From the NCBI GenBank assembly GCA_038237055.1, contig JBBRZD010000198.1, forward strand, positions 1 to 6,142: a stretch of 6,142 bases of DNA, given 5' to 3'. The notes under the pieces are model-generated. The model was not told the DNA's origin. It saw nothing but the letters and a program-made list of their open reading frames with translations, and searched no databases. Every line of letters starts with the position of its first letter. Position 1 is the first letter of the stretch. The position numbers and the translations under genes are program-made. Positions 1 to 6,031 of this stretch are shown here, piece by piece. This stretch comes from Dokdonella_A sp038237055 (lineage in GTDB: Bacteria > Pseudomonadota > Gammaproteobacteria > Xanthomonadales > Rhodanobacteraceae).

Positions 1-632
1 GGATCGATCCGCAGCCGCCATGCAACGCGCGATCCTTCCGGCACCTTCCCCTCCAACGTCGATTCGCTGCGTGCAGGCAACTGCGTGTAGGCCGGTGCCG
101 TGATGGCAAGTTCGGCCTGCGTGATCGCGGTTGTGCTCCGTGCGGCAGAATGGGCGACCGCGCCGGGCCGATCCGACCCCGTTTCTCGCGGCGACCACAC
201 AACCGCAACAGCGACTATCGCCAGCGCAATGCTGAAACTCGCAAGCTGCATTCGATGCGGCCAGGGTGCACGCAAATCGGCATCGAGATCGAGGAGGCGA
301 GTGCGTAAACGCGTCTGCTGGAGGCGTTCGAGCGTCGATAGCTGATCTTGTTCTACCAACAACAAGGCAGCACTGTCCTCCATCATCGACGCTGATGCGT
401 CGAGGCGACGCGCGACCCAGTGTTGGTCGATTTGGCGCGACGCGCGCGCCGAAACAACAGCGGCGATCGCAATCGCGACGGCCGCGAGCAACTCGGCCAT
501 CGTCACGCCGCCGATGCGCGCTCCGAGCAGCGCCAGCGCACACGTGATCGGAGCCGCAAGCGCCAGCACGATTGCGACGCGGCGGCGCGCCGCGACGCGT
601 CGCCACAGCTCGATGCGTTCTTCGACGCTCAT
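1..632 (-). CDS. DUF4175-like membrane protein, N-terminal part (runs off left edge)
   Basis: A frame starting at ATG 632-630 stays open for 210 codons to the left edge. The ATG overlaps the BatA-like stop (ATGA), and AGG lies 7 nt upstream. The translation begins MSVEERIELWRRVAARRR and contains hydrophobic helices at about 19-38, 43-62 and 128-147. Between helices two and three are VARRLDAS and EDSAALLL, which resemble the VARRLD...EDSA segment of DUF4175-type proteins. After helix three comes a stretch with ITAPAYTQLPAR, like the ITPPAYTGLPPR sequence that opens the periplasmic part of that family. Members are long membrane proteins, often encoded at the end of MoxR/DUF58/BatA operons, so most of the protein lies outside the window. 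The gene is well supported by coupling and coding character; the family name is by resemblance only and the function is unknown. Confidence 0.75.
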   Translation of the reverse strand, partial: MSVEERIELWRRVAARRRVAIVLALAAPITCALALLGARIGGVTMAELLAAVAIAIAAVVSARASRQIDQHWVARRLDASASMMEDSAALLLVEQDQLSTLERLQQTRLRTRLLDLDADLRAPWPHRMQLASFSIALAIVAVAVVWSPRETGSDRPGAVAHSAARSTTAITQAELAITAPAYTQLPARSESTLEGKVPEGSRVAWRLRID

Positions 633-1801
633 TCGGTAGCCTGGCCGCGCGCCCGCGTCGCAAGCCACCGCTCAAGCAAGAACAAGCCCGCGATCAGAAC
701 GATGAGCCACGGATCCAGCGGACGCACACTGCCCGGCGCAAACTGGGTATTGCTGGCAGCGGCGACCTCCTGCAATGGCCGCATCGCCTCGGCATTTGCA
801 CGTGTCGGCGCTTGCGGCGCTTCGCGCATCACCGCGAGCAGGCGAACCGGAAAATCCGCGTCGAGCACGATCGGCAGTGCCTGCGCTGTCAGCGCACCGT
901 GCAACGCGACGATGCGACCCCGGCCCGACGCGTAGCGTTGCGCCAGCACGCTGCCATCGGCAGCGCGCCAGACTACGTCGCCGCGCAACTGAGGTTGACT
1001 GGGCACCATCGCGGTACCGCCCTGTTCGATCCAGCGCGATATCGCCACGGGCAAGTCCCCGCCTAGCCAGATCAGCCAATGCTCGTCGTCGTGGATCGCG
1101 GCCGAAAACGGCTGCGCATCGAGAGTGTAATGACCGGGCTCGCTCGCATTCCACGCGGCGACGGCTGCGCGCAGATAGAGCAAGGAAGGTTCGTCTTCCG
1201 AATCGTAGCGAACTGCCAAACGTATCGACGAATTCGAAACAGCCGGCGCACTCGATGCCATGACACCGGGCAGCACGCGCCAATCCACCTTGCGACTCAG
1301 GCGGGGACGTTCTCCATCGAGGCCTGAAAGTTCGCTCGGCACGATGACGGTCAACGCACTCGCCGCCGGAAGGTCCGCATCAAGTTCGCGCAGCAAACTA
1401 GCGGCCGGTACGCGACCTGTGGGCGGCGCGACTTCCATCGAAGGGAATCCGGGCGCCAACCAACGCCAATCCGCAGCAGGATTCAGAACTGCCGCATACG
1501 CAGCCGCGCGGTCGACACCCGGCGCGACGACGACATGCATGCGCGACGGTCCAGCGGATTCCGTCATGACCGGGCGCGCGAGCAGCACAGCGAGCAGCGC
1601 GAACAGCAACAGGCGCAGCAACAGCAACCATGGCCGCTCGAAACGTAGACGTCGACGCGGCTTCACACGTTCGGAAATCCAGCGCAGCGCGGCGAAATCG
1701 GTGGTCGTAAGTTCGAGGCGGCGGATCAGATGGATCAGCAACGGCAGCGCCAATGCCGCGAACGCGGCGAGGCCCAACGGCGCGAGCAAGCTGAAGTTCA
1801 T
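629..1801 (-). CDS. BatA-type membrane protein without a recognisable vWA metal site
   Basis: This is a 390-residue protein. The N-terminus is the BatA-type signature: a hydrophobic helix at residues 4-26 starting FSLLAPLGLAAFAALALPLL, then IHLIRRLE, a basic stretch, and a second helix at about 56-77 ending ARPVM. A third helix is near the C-terminus (363-379), followed by a basic tail. The region between helices two and three should be periplasmic. It lacks the DxSxS metal site expected directly after helix two in vWA-bearing BatA proteins; the sequence there is VVVAPGVDRA. Its later part (WIEQGGT, then GRGRIVALHG near 293-302) resembles amidotransferase-like segments in related BatA-domain proteins. 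Translation is probably coupled to DUF58 by the ATGA overlap, as no clear ribosome site precedes the ATG, and its own stop overlaps the next start in the same way. The N-terminal domain call is firm; the rest is tentative. Confidence 0.85.
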   Translation of the reverse strand: MNFSLLAPLGLAAFAALALPLLIHLIRRLELTTTDFAALRWISERVKPRRRLRFERPWLLLLRLLLFALLAVLLARPVMTESAGPSRMHVVVAPGVDRAAAYAAVLNPAADWRWLAPGFPSMEVAPPTGRVPAASLLRELDADLPAASALTVIVPSELSGLDGERPRLSRKVDWRVLPGVMASSAPAVSNSSIRLAVRYDSEDEPSLLYLRAAVAAWNASEPGHYTLDAQPFSAAIHDDEHWLIWLGGDLPVAISRWIEQGGTAMVPSQPQLRGDVVWRAADGSVLAQRYASGRGRIVALHGALTAQALPIVLDADFPVRLLAVMREAPQAPTRANAEAMRPLQEVAAASNTQFAPGSVRPLDPWLIVLIAGLFLLERWLATRARGQATE

Positions 1802-2691
1802 GCGCGTTGCTGCCGCTGACCGAAGAATCGCCGCAACGGCGCATCGAGCGGTTCGTCCAGCACATGCACGGTATTGCGCACGCCGCTCGCGGTGAGGCGA
1901 CTGGCGAGCTGTTCGCGCGCCGCACCGAATCGCTGCAGATAATCCTTGCGCACTGCGGCGGCGTCGACGCGACGTTCGTTGGTGGATTCCGGATCACGAA
2001 AGCGATGGCCGCCGGTGAACGGAAAATCGCGCTCCTCCGCACTCAGCAGTTGCACGGCGATCACTTCGCGGCGGGCGGCGGCAAGTCGCGTGGCGAGATC
2101 GCTTGCTGCGTCATCGAAGAAATCGGACAGGAGCATGACCAGCGATGGCGGCTGGATACGCTCCCACAAGGGTCGCAAAGACGTCGCATCCGGCCACTGC
2201 CCGGCCGCGGACAGGCGCGCGAATTCGAGCAGGCATCGATCGCGCTGGCGCGGCCCGCTCGATACCGGAATCAGTAGCGGCGCAACTCCGCCGAGTGCGA
2301 TCACGCCGAAGCGATCGCCCTGGCGCAAGGCGAGGTCGATCACGCACGCAGCGATTCCCTTGGCCGCATCGAGTTTGCTGAAACCCGGACGCGCGGCATC
2401 GGCCTGCTGCATCGACGCGGTCGCATCGATGATCAACCAGACCGTCAGCGGACTATCGCGTTCGGCCTCGCGAACGAAGTAGCGATCGGAGCGCGCGTAG
2501 AGTTTCCAGTCGATGCGACGGGGTTCGTCGCCAGGCTCGTACGCGCGATATTGCGCGAACTCCAGTCCGGCGCCGCGACTGCGACTGGTGTGCTGACCAA
2601 GACCGTCGCCGCCTGCGCCGGATCGCACGGCCAGGCGCAGGTCGCGCAAACGCGCACGTACGTCCGGTGGAATGAAACCGGTCGTGGTCAC
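1798..2691 (-). CDS. DUF58 domain protein (short, soluble form)
   Basis: This is a 297-residue protein. The DUF58 signature is clear at about residues 37-82: SRSRGAGLEFAQYRAY, then EPGDEPRRIDWKLYARSD and FVREAERDS. A von Willebrand-like fold follows: the first metal-site loop reads DATAS (89-93), a DxTxS variant of the usual DxSxS, and a later strand ends LLSDFFDD (187-194), which may supply the third acidic site. The two N-terminal membrane helices found in longer DUF58 proteins are absent, so this form should be cytoplasmic, like the MoxR ATPase it likely partners. The GTG start is 8 nt after the MoxR stop, with only a weak purine stretch ahead, suggesting coupled translation. The stop overlaps the next ATG by 4 nt (ATGA). 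Family assignment is firm; the biochemical role is not established. Confidence 0.9.
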   Translation of the reverse strand: MTTTGFIPPDVRARLRDLRLAVRSGAGGDGLGQHTSRSRGAGLEFAQYRAYEPGDEPRRIDWKLYARSDRYFVREAERDSPLTVWLIIDATASMQQADAARPGFSKLDAAKGIAACVIDLALRQGDRFGVIALGGVAPLLIPVSSGPRQRDRCLLEFARLSAAGQWPDATSLRPLWERIQPPSLVMLLSDFFDDAASDLATRLAAARREVIAVQLLSAEERDFPFTGGHRFRDPESTNERRVDAAAVRKDYLQRFGAAREQLASRLTASGVRNTVHVLDEPLDAPLRRFFGQRQQRA

Positions 2692-2699
2692 GATCTCGC

Positions 2700-3695
2700 T
2701 CAGGCGGGAAACGGCACCGCACGCAACAGCGCAGCGATCACGTCATCGCTGCTGCGTTGCTCGGCCTCGGCTGCAAACGACAGCAGCAGGCGGTGGCGCA
2801 TCACCGGTGCGGCGAGCGCCTTGACGTCATCACGCGTCGCGGCGAAACGGCCGTGGATCAGCGCACGCGCCTTTGCGGCCAGCACCAGCGATTGGCCCGC
2901 GCGTGGACCGGCGCCCCAACGCACCCAGTCGCGCACCTCGGGCAGATCGCTGGTTTGCGGCCGTGTCGCTCGCACGAGATGCGTGATCCACGCGAGCATG
3001 TCCTCTCCAACGTGCACTTCGCGCGTGAGCTTCTGCAACGCGATGACTTCGTCGCCACTCATCACGGCCTCGATATGCGCGCTGGCAGTGCCGGTGGTCT
3101 GCGCGAGGATTGCGCGCTCTTCCGTTTCATTCGGGTAGTCGACGCGGATATGCAACAGGAACCGATCCAGCTGCGCCTCGGGAAGCGGATACGTACCCGC
3201 CTGTTCCAGCGGGTTTTGCGTAGCAAGCACAAAAAAAGGTTGCGGCAAGATGTGCGTGGTACCGGCGTAGCTGATGGTGCGTTCCTGCATGGCTTCGAGC
3301 AGCGCGGATTGCGTCTTCGGCGGCGTGCGATTGAGCTCGTCGGCGAGCAGAAGGTTGGTGAACACCGGACCTTTCTGGAACTTGAAGTAGCGCTTGCGGG
3401 TACCGTGGTCTTCTTCAAGAATTTCCGTGCCGATGATGTCGCTTGGCATCAGGTCGGGCGTGAACTGGATACGACGAAAATCCAGAGCGAGGGCTTGGCC
3501 AAGTGATCGCACGAGCAGGGTCTTGCCGAGTCCGGGCACGCCTTCCAGCAAGCAGTGACCGCCGGCCAGCAGGCCGATCAGGAGTTGCTCGACGACGTCG
3601 CGTTGGCCGACGATGACTTGTGCGATTGCGTCGCGCAGCGCGGAGAGCTTGCTGAGTTGGTGTGCAACGAACGTTTCATCGATAGCGGTGTTCAC
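2700..3695 (-). CDS. MoxR-family AAA+ ATPase
   Basis: With the GTG start at 3695 the protein has 331 residues, normal for MoxR ATPases. The AAA+ core is complete: Walker A GVPGLGKT (about 52-59), Walker B LLADELNR with the DE pair at 119-120, followed by TPPKTQSALLEAMQE, sensor 1 ATQN (about 158-161), the conserved YPLPEAQLDRF (169-179), and a C-terminal lid with GAGPRAGQ (261-268) near sensor 2. Many MoxR proteins have GASPRA at that place, so the glycine is a minor variant. No membrane segment is seen. MoxR proteins are ATP-driven, chaperone-like remodellers that usually act with DUF58 and vWA or BatA-type partners, and these follow directly: the DUF58 gene starts 8 nt after the TGA. The gene is separated from DUF4159 by a REP-like element, so its level may be set partly independently. 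Family and catalytic competence look secure; the client is unknown. Confidence 0.93.
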   Translation of the reverse strand: MNTAIDETFVAHQLSKLSALRDAIAQVIVGQRDVVEQLLIGLLAGGHCLLEGVPGLGKTLLVRSLGQALALDFRRIQFTPDLMPSDIIGTEILEEDHGTRKRYFKFQKGPVFTNLLLADELNRTPPKTQSALLEAMQERTISYAGTTHILPQPFFVLATQNPLEQAGTYPLPEAQLDRFLLHIRVDYPNETEERAILAQTTGTASAHIEAVMSGDEVIALQKLTREVHVGEDMLAWITHLVRATRPQTSDLPEVRDWVRWGAGPRAGQSLVLAAKARALIHGRFAATRDDVKALAAPVMRHRLLLSFAAEAEQRSSDDVIAALLRAVPFPA

Positions 3696-3698
3696 GGA

Positions 3699-3706
3699 TT
3701 TCCTTT
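3699..3706 (-). promoter_or_regulatory. Ribosome binding site that decides the MoxR start
   Basis: The minus-strand sequence AAAGGAAA has its AGGA core 5 nt upstream of the GTG at 3695-3693. An upstream in-frame GTG (3722-3720) would add nine residues. It has no comparable site, and the added codons overlap a degenerate REP-like half. The downstream GTG is therefore chosen. Confidence 0.65.
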
Positions 3707-3742
3707 GTGCGCCGGATGACACGCATCCAGTTCATTTTTCCC

Positions 3743-3819
3743 GTCATCCCGGCGAAGGCCGGGATCCAGCTCCTTGCGTCGTCAAGGAAAAACTGGATTC
3801 CGGCCTTCGCCGGAATGAC
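3743..3819. repeat. Paired REP-like palindromic element (two inverted 27-bp arms)
   Basis: Arm one (3743-3769) begins GTCATCCCGGCGAAGG and arm two (3793-3819) is its reverse complement with 25 of 27 positions matching. Each arm is itself a hairpin: ATCCCGGC/GCCGGGAT (3746-3765) with a GAAG loop, and ATTCCGGC/GCCGGAAT (3797-3816) with a CTTC loop. The spacer adds a third small stem, TCCTTG (3771-3776) with CAAGGA (3784-3789). The whole unit can fold as one long stem or as three separate ones. It begins 12 nt downstream of the DUF4159 stop and lies upstream of the MoxR gene. This type of sequence is widely dispersed in proteobacterial genomes as an extragenic palindrome. No T-run follows, so it may protect the upstream mRNA's 3' end or lower readthrough rather than act as an intrinsic terminator. 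Confidence 0.9.
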
Positions 3820-3831
3820 GATACGTTGAGG

Positions 3832-4566
3832 CTAGACGGTCAACGCATAGATCACGACATTGACCGCAAACTTCGTATTGTCCTCGGCGAGCCAGCGCTT
3901 GTTGCGCCAGTCGTAGTCCCATTCGCAGCCGTAGTCCTTGTTGCTGTAGAGCACGCCGAGGCGGCCATTTATCTCGATGCCCTTGAGGTATTCATGCACG
4001 AGGTCGTCGCCCCAGCCGTTGAGCTCGAAATTTGTATTGGGCGGCCCGTCGAACTTGAAAAAACTCTCGAATACCGGATGCTTTTTTGGCAACTTCTTCA
4101 AAGCGTCGTCGCCAAAGATCGCTGCCATCTCGCGCTCGAACGATTTCGCGAAAAGCCCGTCAATGTCGTGGTTGCAGTCGTCGACGAGGACAAAGCCGCC
4201 GTTGCGCACGTAGCGCTCGAAGTTGCGTCGTTCGTCCGCATTGAATTCAACCAGTTTGTGTCCCGCCAGATAGCAGAATGGCTGGGTCAGCATGCGTGGA
4301 TCGGCGAGCGGCAGCACTCGCTCCTTTGCATCGACGCGCAGCGTGGTGTATTGGATCAGCGCGTCGAGCAGATTGGACGGCATGCGTTGATCCACGTCCC
4401 AGTCGCCCGATTCATACATCAGGCGTGTGAACCAGAAGTCGTAAGAGCCGGGATTCGGGATTGGGGATTGGGGATTCGGGGAATCCGCCCGCGCGCGCGC
4501 GACCGGCGCGAGAGCGACGCCGGCGATACCGGTGATCATCAAGCGGAGGAACTCGGCGCGGGTCAT
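3832..4566 (-). CDS. Exported DUF4159 domain protein with in-frame heptamer-repeat linker
   Basis: This 244-residue protein starts with a signal-peptide-like segment. A short basic start (TRAEFLR) is followed by a hydrophobic stretch at about residues 9-23 and an ARA/D cleavage site near residue 27. The start resembles a twin-arginine leader, but the second arginine is alanine. Residues 30-39 (PNPQSPIPNP) are encoded by four tandem heptamers. The rest matches DUF4159: GDWDVD (54-59), YLAGH (99-103), a strand followed by VDDC (128-131), and GIEINGRLGVLYSNKDYG (196-213), ending in a hydrophobic strand. DUF4159 has a glutamine-amidotransferase-like fold of unknown activity and often accompanies MoxR/DUF58/BatA genes, sometimes fused to BatA. 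Here it is a separate, probably periplasmic protein. No convincing Shine-Dalgarno precedes the ATG; the leader is pyrimidine-rich and lies next to the repeat hairpin. The family call is firm; the function is unknown. Confidence 0.85.
   Translation of the reverse strand: MTRAEFLRLMITGIAGVALAPVARARADSPNPQSPIPNPGSYDFWFTRLMYESGDWDVDQRMPSNLLDALIQYTTLRVDAKERVLPLADPRMLTQPFCYLAGHKLVEFNADERRNFERYVRNGGFVLVDDCNHDIDGLFAKSFEREMAAIFGDDALKKLPKKHPVFESFFKFDGPPNTNFELNGWGDDLVHEYLKGIEINGRLGVLYSNKDYGCEWDYDWRNKRWLAEDNTKFAVNVVIYALTV
4450..4477. repeat. Four tandem GGGATTC/GGGATTG heptamers inside the DUF4159 gene
   Basis: Four perfect-period heptamers on the plus strand read GGGATTC, GGGATTG, GGGATTG, GGGATTC without interruption. 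The last unit continues into a small palindrome, GGATTC-GGG-GAATCC (4472-4486), and about 4 nt further lies a (CG)6 tract (4490-4501). All of this lies in the gene segment encoding the signal-peptide end and the linker before the DUF4159 domain. Read from the minus strand it encodes the proline-rich linker at residues 30-39. Because 7 is not a multiple of 3, gain or loss of one unit would shift the frame before the conserved domain. Confidence 0.9.
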
Positions 4567-4582
4567 GATGAAGGCTGGGTTG

Positions 4583-4673
4583 GAGATTCGAGATTGGGGA
4601 TTCGGCAGAGCAGCCGCAATCGGACTTGCGGACCGCTGCCTTTCCGAATCCCGAATCCCCAGTGCCGAATCCC
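4583..4673. repeat. Inverted pair of GGGATTC-type heptamer clusters forming an intergenic hairpin
   Basis: On the plus strand three consecutive heptamers (GAGATTC, GAGATTG, GGGATTC) lie at 4583-4603. The complementary form follows at 4646-4673 as GAATCCC twice, a degenerate CAGTGCC, and GAATCCC again. The two clusters face each other and the spacer continues the pairing. GGGATTCGG (4597-4605) pairs with CCGAATCCC (4644-4652), GCAGC (4610-4614) can pair with GCTGC (4635-4639), and CCGCAA (4614-4619) pairs with TTGCGG (4626-4631) around a 6-nt loop. This fills nearly all of the 109-nt gap between the TldE-type and DUF4159 genes. No T-run follows on either strand, so it is not a standard intrinsic terminator. 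It may stabilise or attenuate the transcript. Similar heptamers are dispersed in Xanthomonadaceae genomes. Confidence 0.8.
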
Positions 4674-4675
4674 GG

Positions 4676-6010
4676 CTATACAGCGTCCGAGAGCGACGAG
4701 AACGTGAAGTCGCGAATTTTCATCGGCGGAATCATCATCACGAACGGCGACTCGTCATCGCCGACGCGCACGGGCTTGCCGATCTCCTCGATGTTGTTGA
4801 GCATGATCGCTGGCGATTCGTTGAAGCGAAAATTCTTGATCGGGTATTTGATCTCGCCGTTCTCGATGTAAAACGTGCCATCGCGCGTGAGACCGGTCAG
4901 CAACACGGTTTGCGGATCGACCAGGCGGATGTACCAGGTACGTGTAACGAGCACGCCTTTCTTGGTGCCCTTGACGAGATCCATGGTCGACTTGTCGCCG
5001 CCGACCATGATCAGGTTGCCGGGCTGACCGATCGCCTTCTTGCCTTGCTTCTGCGCCCAGTAGCGCGAGTACTGCAGGTAGTCGACCTTGCCCTTGGTGA
5101 TGATCGGTGTGCGCTCGCGTGCGAGGCCGTCGTTGTCCCAAGGCAATACGGCGGCTTCGGCGTCCCACGGATCGGCGTAAAGGGTCACACGATCGTCGAA
5201 CAATTTCTCGCCGAGCTTGTTGCCGCCACCCTTCTTCGACAGGAAGCTGCGGCCCTCATCGGCCTGGCGCGCATCGAAGCCAAACATCATGAACGAGATG
5301 AGGCCAGCCGTTGCCGCCGGCTCCATGATCACCGTGTATTTTCCGGGTTCCAGCGCCTTTGCGTCGGCCGAACCCTTGGCCTTCCGGATGGCCGTCTTGA
5401 TGTCACTCTTGGCGTCGAACTTGCCCACGTCGGCCAGATTGCGCGCTACCCAGCCAGAGCCGTGGCCGTCATCGGTGCGCACCGTGCAGGTGAAGTCCAT
5501 ACCGGTGGCTGCTTGGTAGCCGAAATTGCCCTTGCTGTTGGCGATCGCGGCAAAGTTCTGTGTGTCGGTGAAAAAGCCGGCCGCAACGAGCTTGTCCTTG
5601 CGACAGGGTTCAATGCAGTCTGCGGCGACCTGGGCGCGATATTCCGGCGTAACCGCAGCCGTCTTTTCGATGAACGTACTGGTCGGCTTGTACGTTTGCT
5701 TTTCGATCGCCGGCATGAACTCGGGATTCTCAGGAGCGAGCTGGGCCAGCTCCTCGGCGCGGCGCACGACAGCCTCGATCGACTTGTCGTCGAACGCGTT
5801 GATCGTTGCGGTGCCGATGCGCTTGCCGAACGCGACTTCGATCGCGAGGTCGGCGTCGCTGACGTAACCACTGGTCGATACGCTGTTGAGCGCATAGCGG
5901 ATATTGCCACCGCTCGCGCCGGTCAGTGTCGCCGTGCACTGATCCGCCTTCGACGCCTTGATCGCCTTGTCGAGGATGGCCTTGGCTTCTTGCTCGGTAT
6001 ACATGCTCAT
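4676..6010 (-). CDS. TldE/PmbA-type subunit of the TldD/TldE peptidase
   Basis: This 444-residue protein has the usual length and layout of the PmbA/TldE family. An N-terminal domain covers about residues 1-120 (AKAILDKAI, then ADLAIEVAFGKRIGTA at about 53-68). A middle part has NSKGNFGYQ at about 158-166, and a C-terminal beta-rich domain has EPGKYTVIMEP (221-231) and TRDGTFYIENGEI near 375-387. There is no HExxxH motif, as expected for the TldE partner, which lacks the catalytic metal site and forms the heterodimer with TldD. No signal peptide or membrane helix is visible, so it should be cytoplasmic. It follows the TldD-type gene after 21 nt with a good ribosome site and so is probably cotranscribed. 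The TAG stop (4678-4676) directly abuts a heptamer-repeat cluster. E. coli homologues degrade unfolded or modified peptides; the local substrate is unknown. Confidence 0.88.
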   Translation of the reverse strand: MSMYTEQEAKAILDKAIKASKADQCTATLTGASGGNIRYALNSVSTSGYVSDADLAIEVAFGKRIGTATINAFDDKSIEAVVRRAEELAQLAPENPEFMPAIEKQTYKPTSTFIEKTAAVTPEYRAQVAADCIEPCRKDKLVAAGFFTDTQNFAAIANSKGNFGYQAATGMDFTCTVRTDDGHGSGWVARNLADVGKFDAKSDIKTAIRKAKGSADAKALEPGKYTVIMEPAATAGLISFMMFGFDARQADEGRSFLSKKGGGNKLGEKLFDDRVTLYADPWDAEAAVLPWDNDGLARERTPIITKGKVDYLQYSRYWAQKQGKKAIGQPGNLIMVGGDKSTMDLVKGTKKGVLVTRTWYIRLVDPQTVLLTGLTRDGTFYIENGEIKYPIKNFRFNESPAIMLNNIEEIGKPVRVGDDESPFVMMIPPMKIRDFTFSSLSDAV

Positions 6011-6016
6011 TGTTGA

Positions 6017-6025
6017 TTTCTCCGC
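6017..6025 (-). promoter_or_regulatory. Ribosome binding site of the TldE-type gene
   Basis: On the minus strand the segment GCGGAGAAA lies in the 21-nt gap after the TldD stop. Its GGAG core (6023-6020) is 9 nt upstream of the ATG at 6010. A second in-frame ATG, two codons later at 6004, would be 15 nt away, so the first ATG is preferred. Confidence 0.6.
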
Positions 6026-6031
6026 CCGTCG

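Noticed and set aside
100..935. Several short plus-strand frames near the left edge.
   Set aside because: They overlap each other and are antisense to the DUF4175-like and BatA-like genes, with arginine/alanine-rich translations and no domain.
3696..3722. Upstream GTG (3722-3720) as the MoxR start.
   Set aside because: It has no ribosome site and overlaps a degenerate REP-like half, while the GTG at 3695 has an AAAGGAAA site at good spacing.
3696..3742. Internal sigma-70 promoter ahead of the MoxR gene.
   Set aside because: A short A-rich stretch is present, but I could not find paired -35 and -10 elements at acceptable spacing on the minus strand.
3743..3819. Intrinsic (rho-independent) terminator after the DUF4159 gene.
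   Set aside because: The hairpins are strong but no T-run follows on the minus strand; the sequence after the stem is GGGAAAAATG. A REP-like element fits better.
4450..4673. CRISPR-like array.
   Set aside because: The units are 7 nt and adjacent, with no spacers of regular length and no cas genes.
3613..4707. A 364-codon plus-strand frame crossing the DUF4159 gene and both repeat regions.
   Set aside because: Part of its translation (RHPGEGRDP and LDSGLRRNDD) is the familiar conceptual product of REP-like repeats, and the rest is antisense to DUF4159. It is not a gene.
4676..6010. Loss of the HExxxH catalytic site in the complete TldD/PmbA-family protein.
   Set aside because: TldE/PmbA-type subunits naturally lack this motif; it belongs to the TldD partner, whose gene is cut by the window edge.
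4532..6016. A 494-codon open frame on the plus strand, antisense to the TldE-type gene.
   Set aside because: It lies almost entirely opposite a well-recognised family member, has no recognisable domain, and its start region reads through the heptamer repeats. It is a GC-bias shadow.
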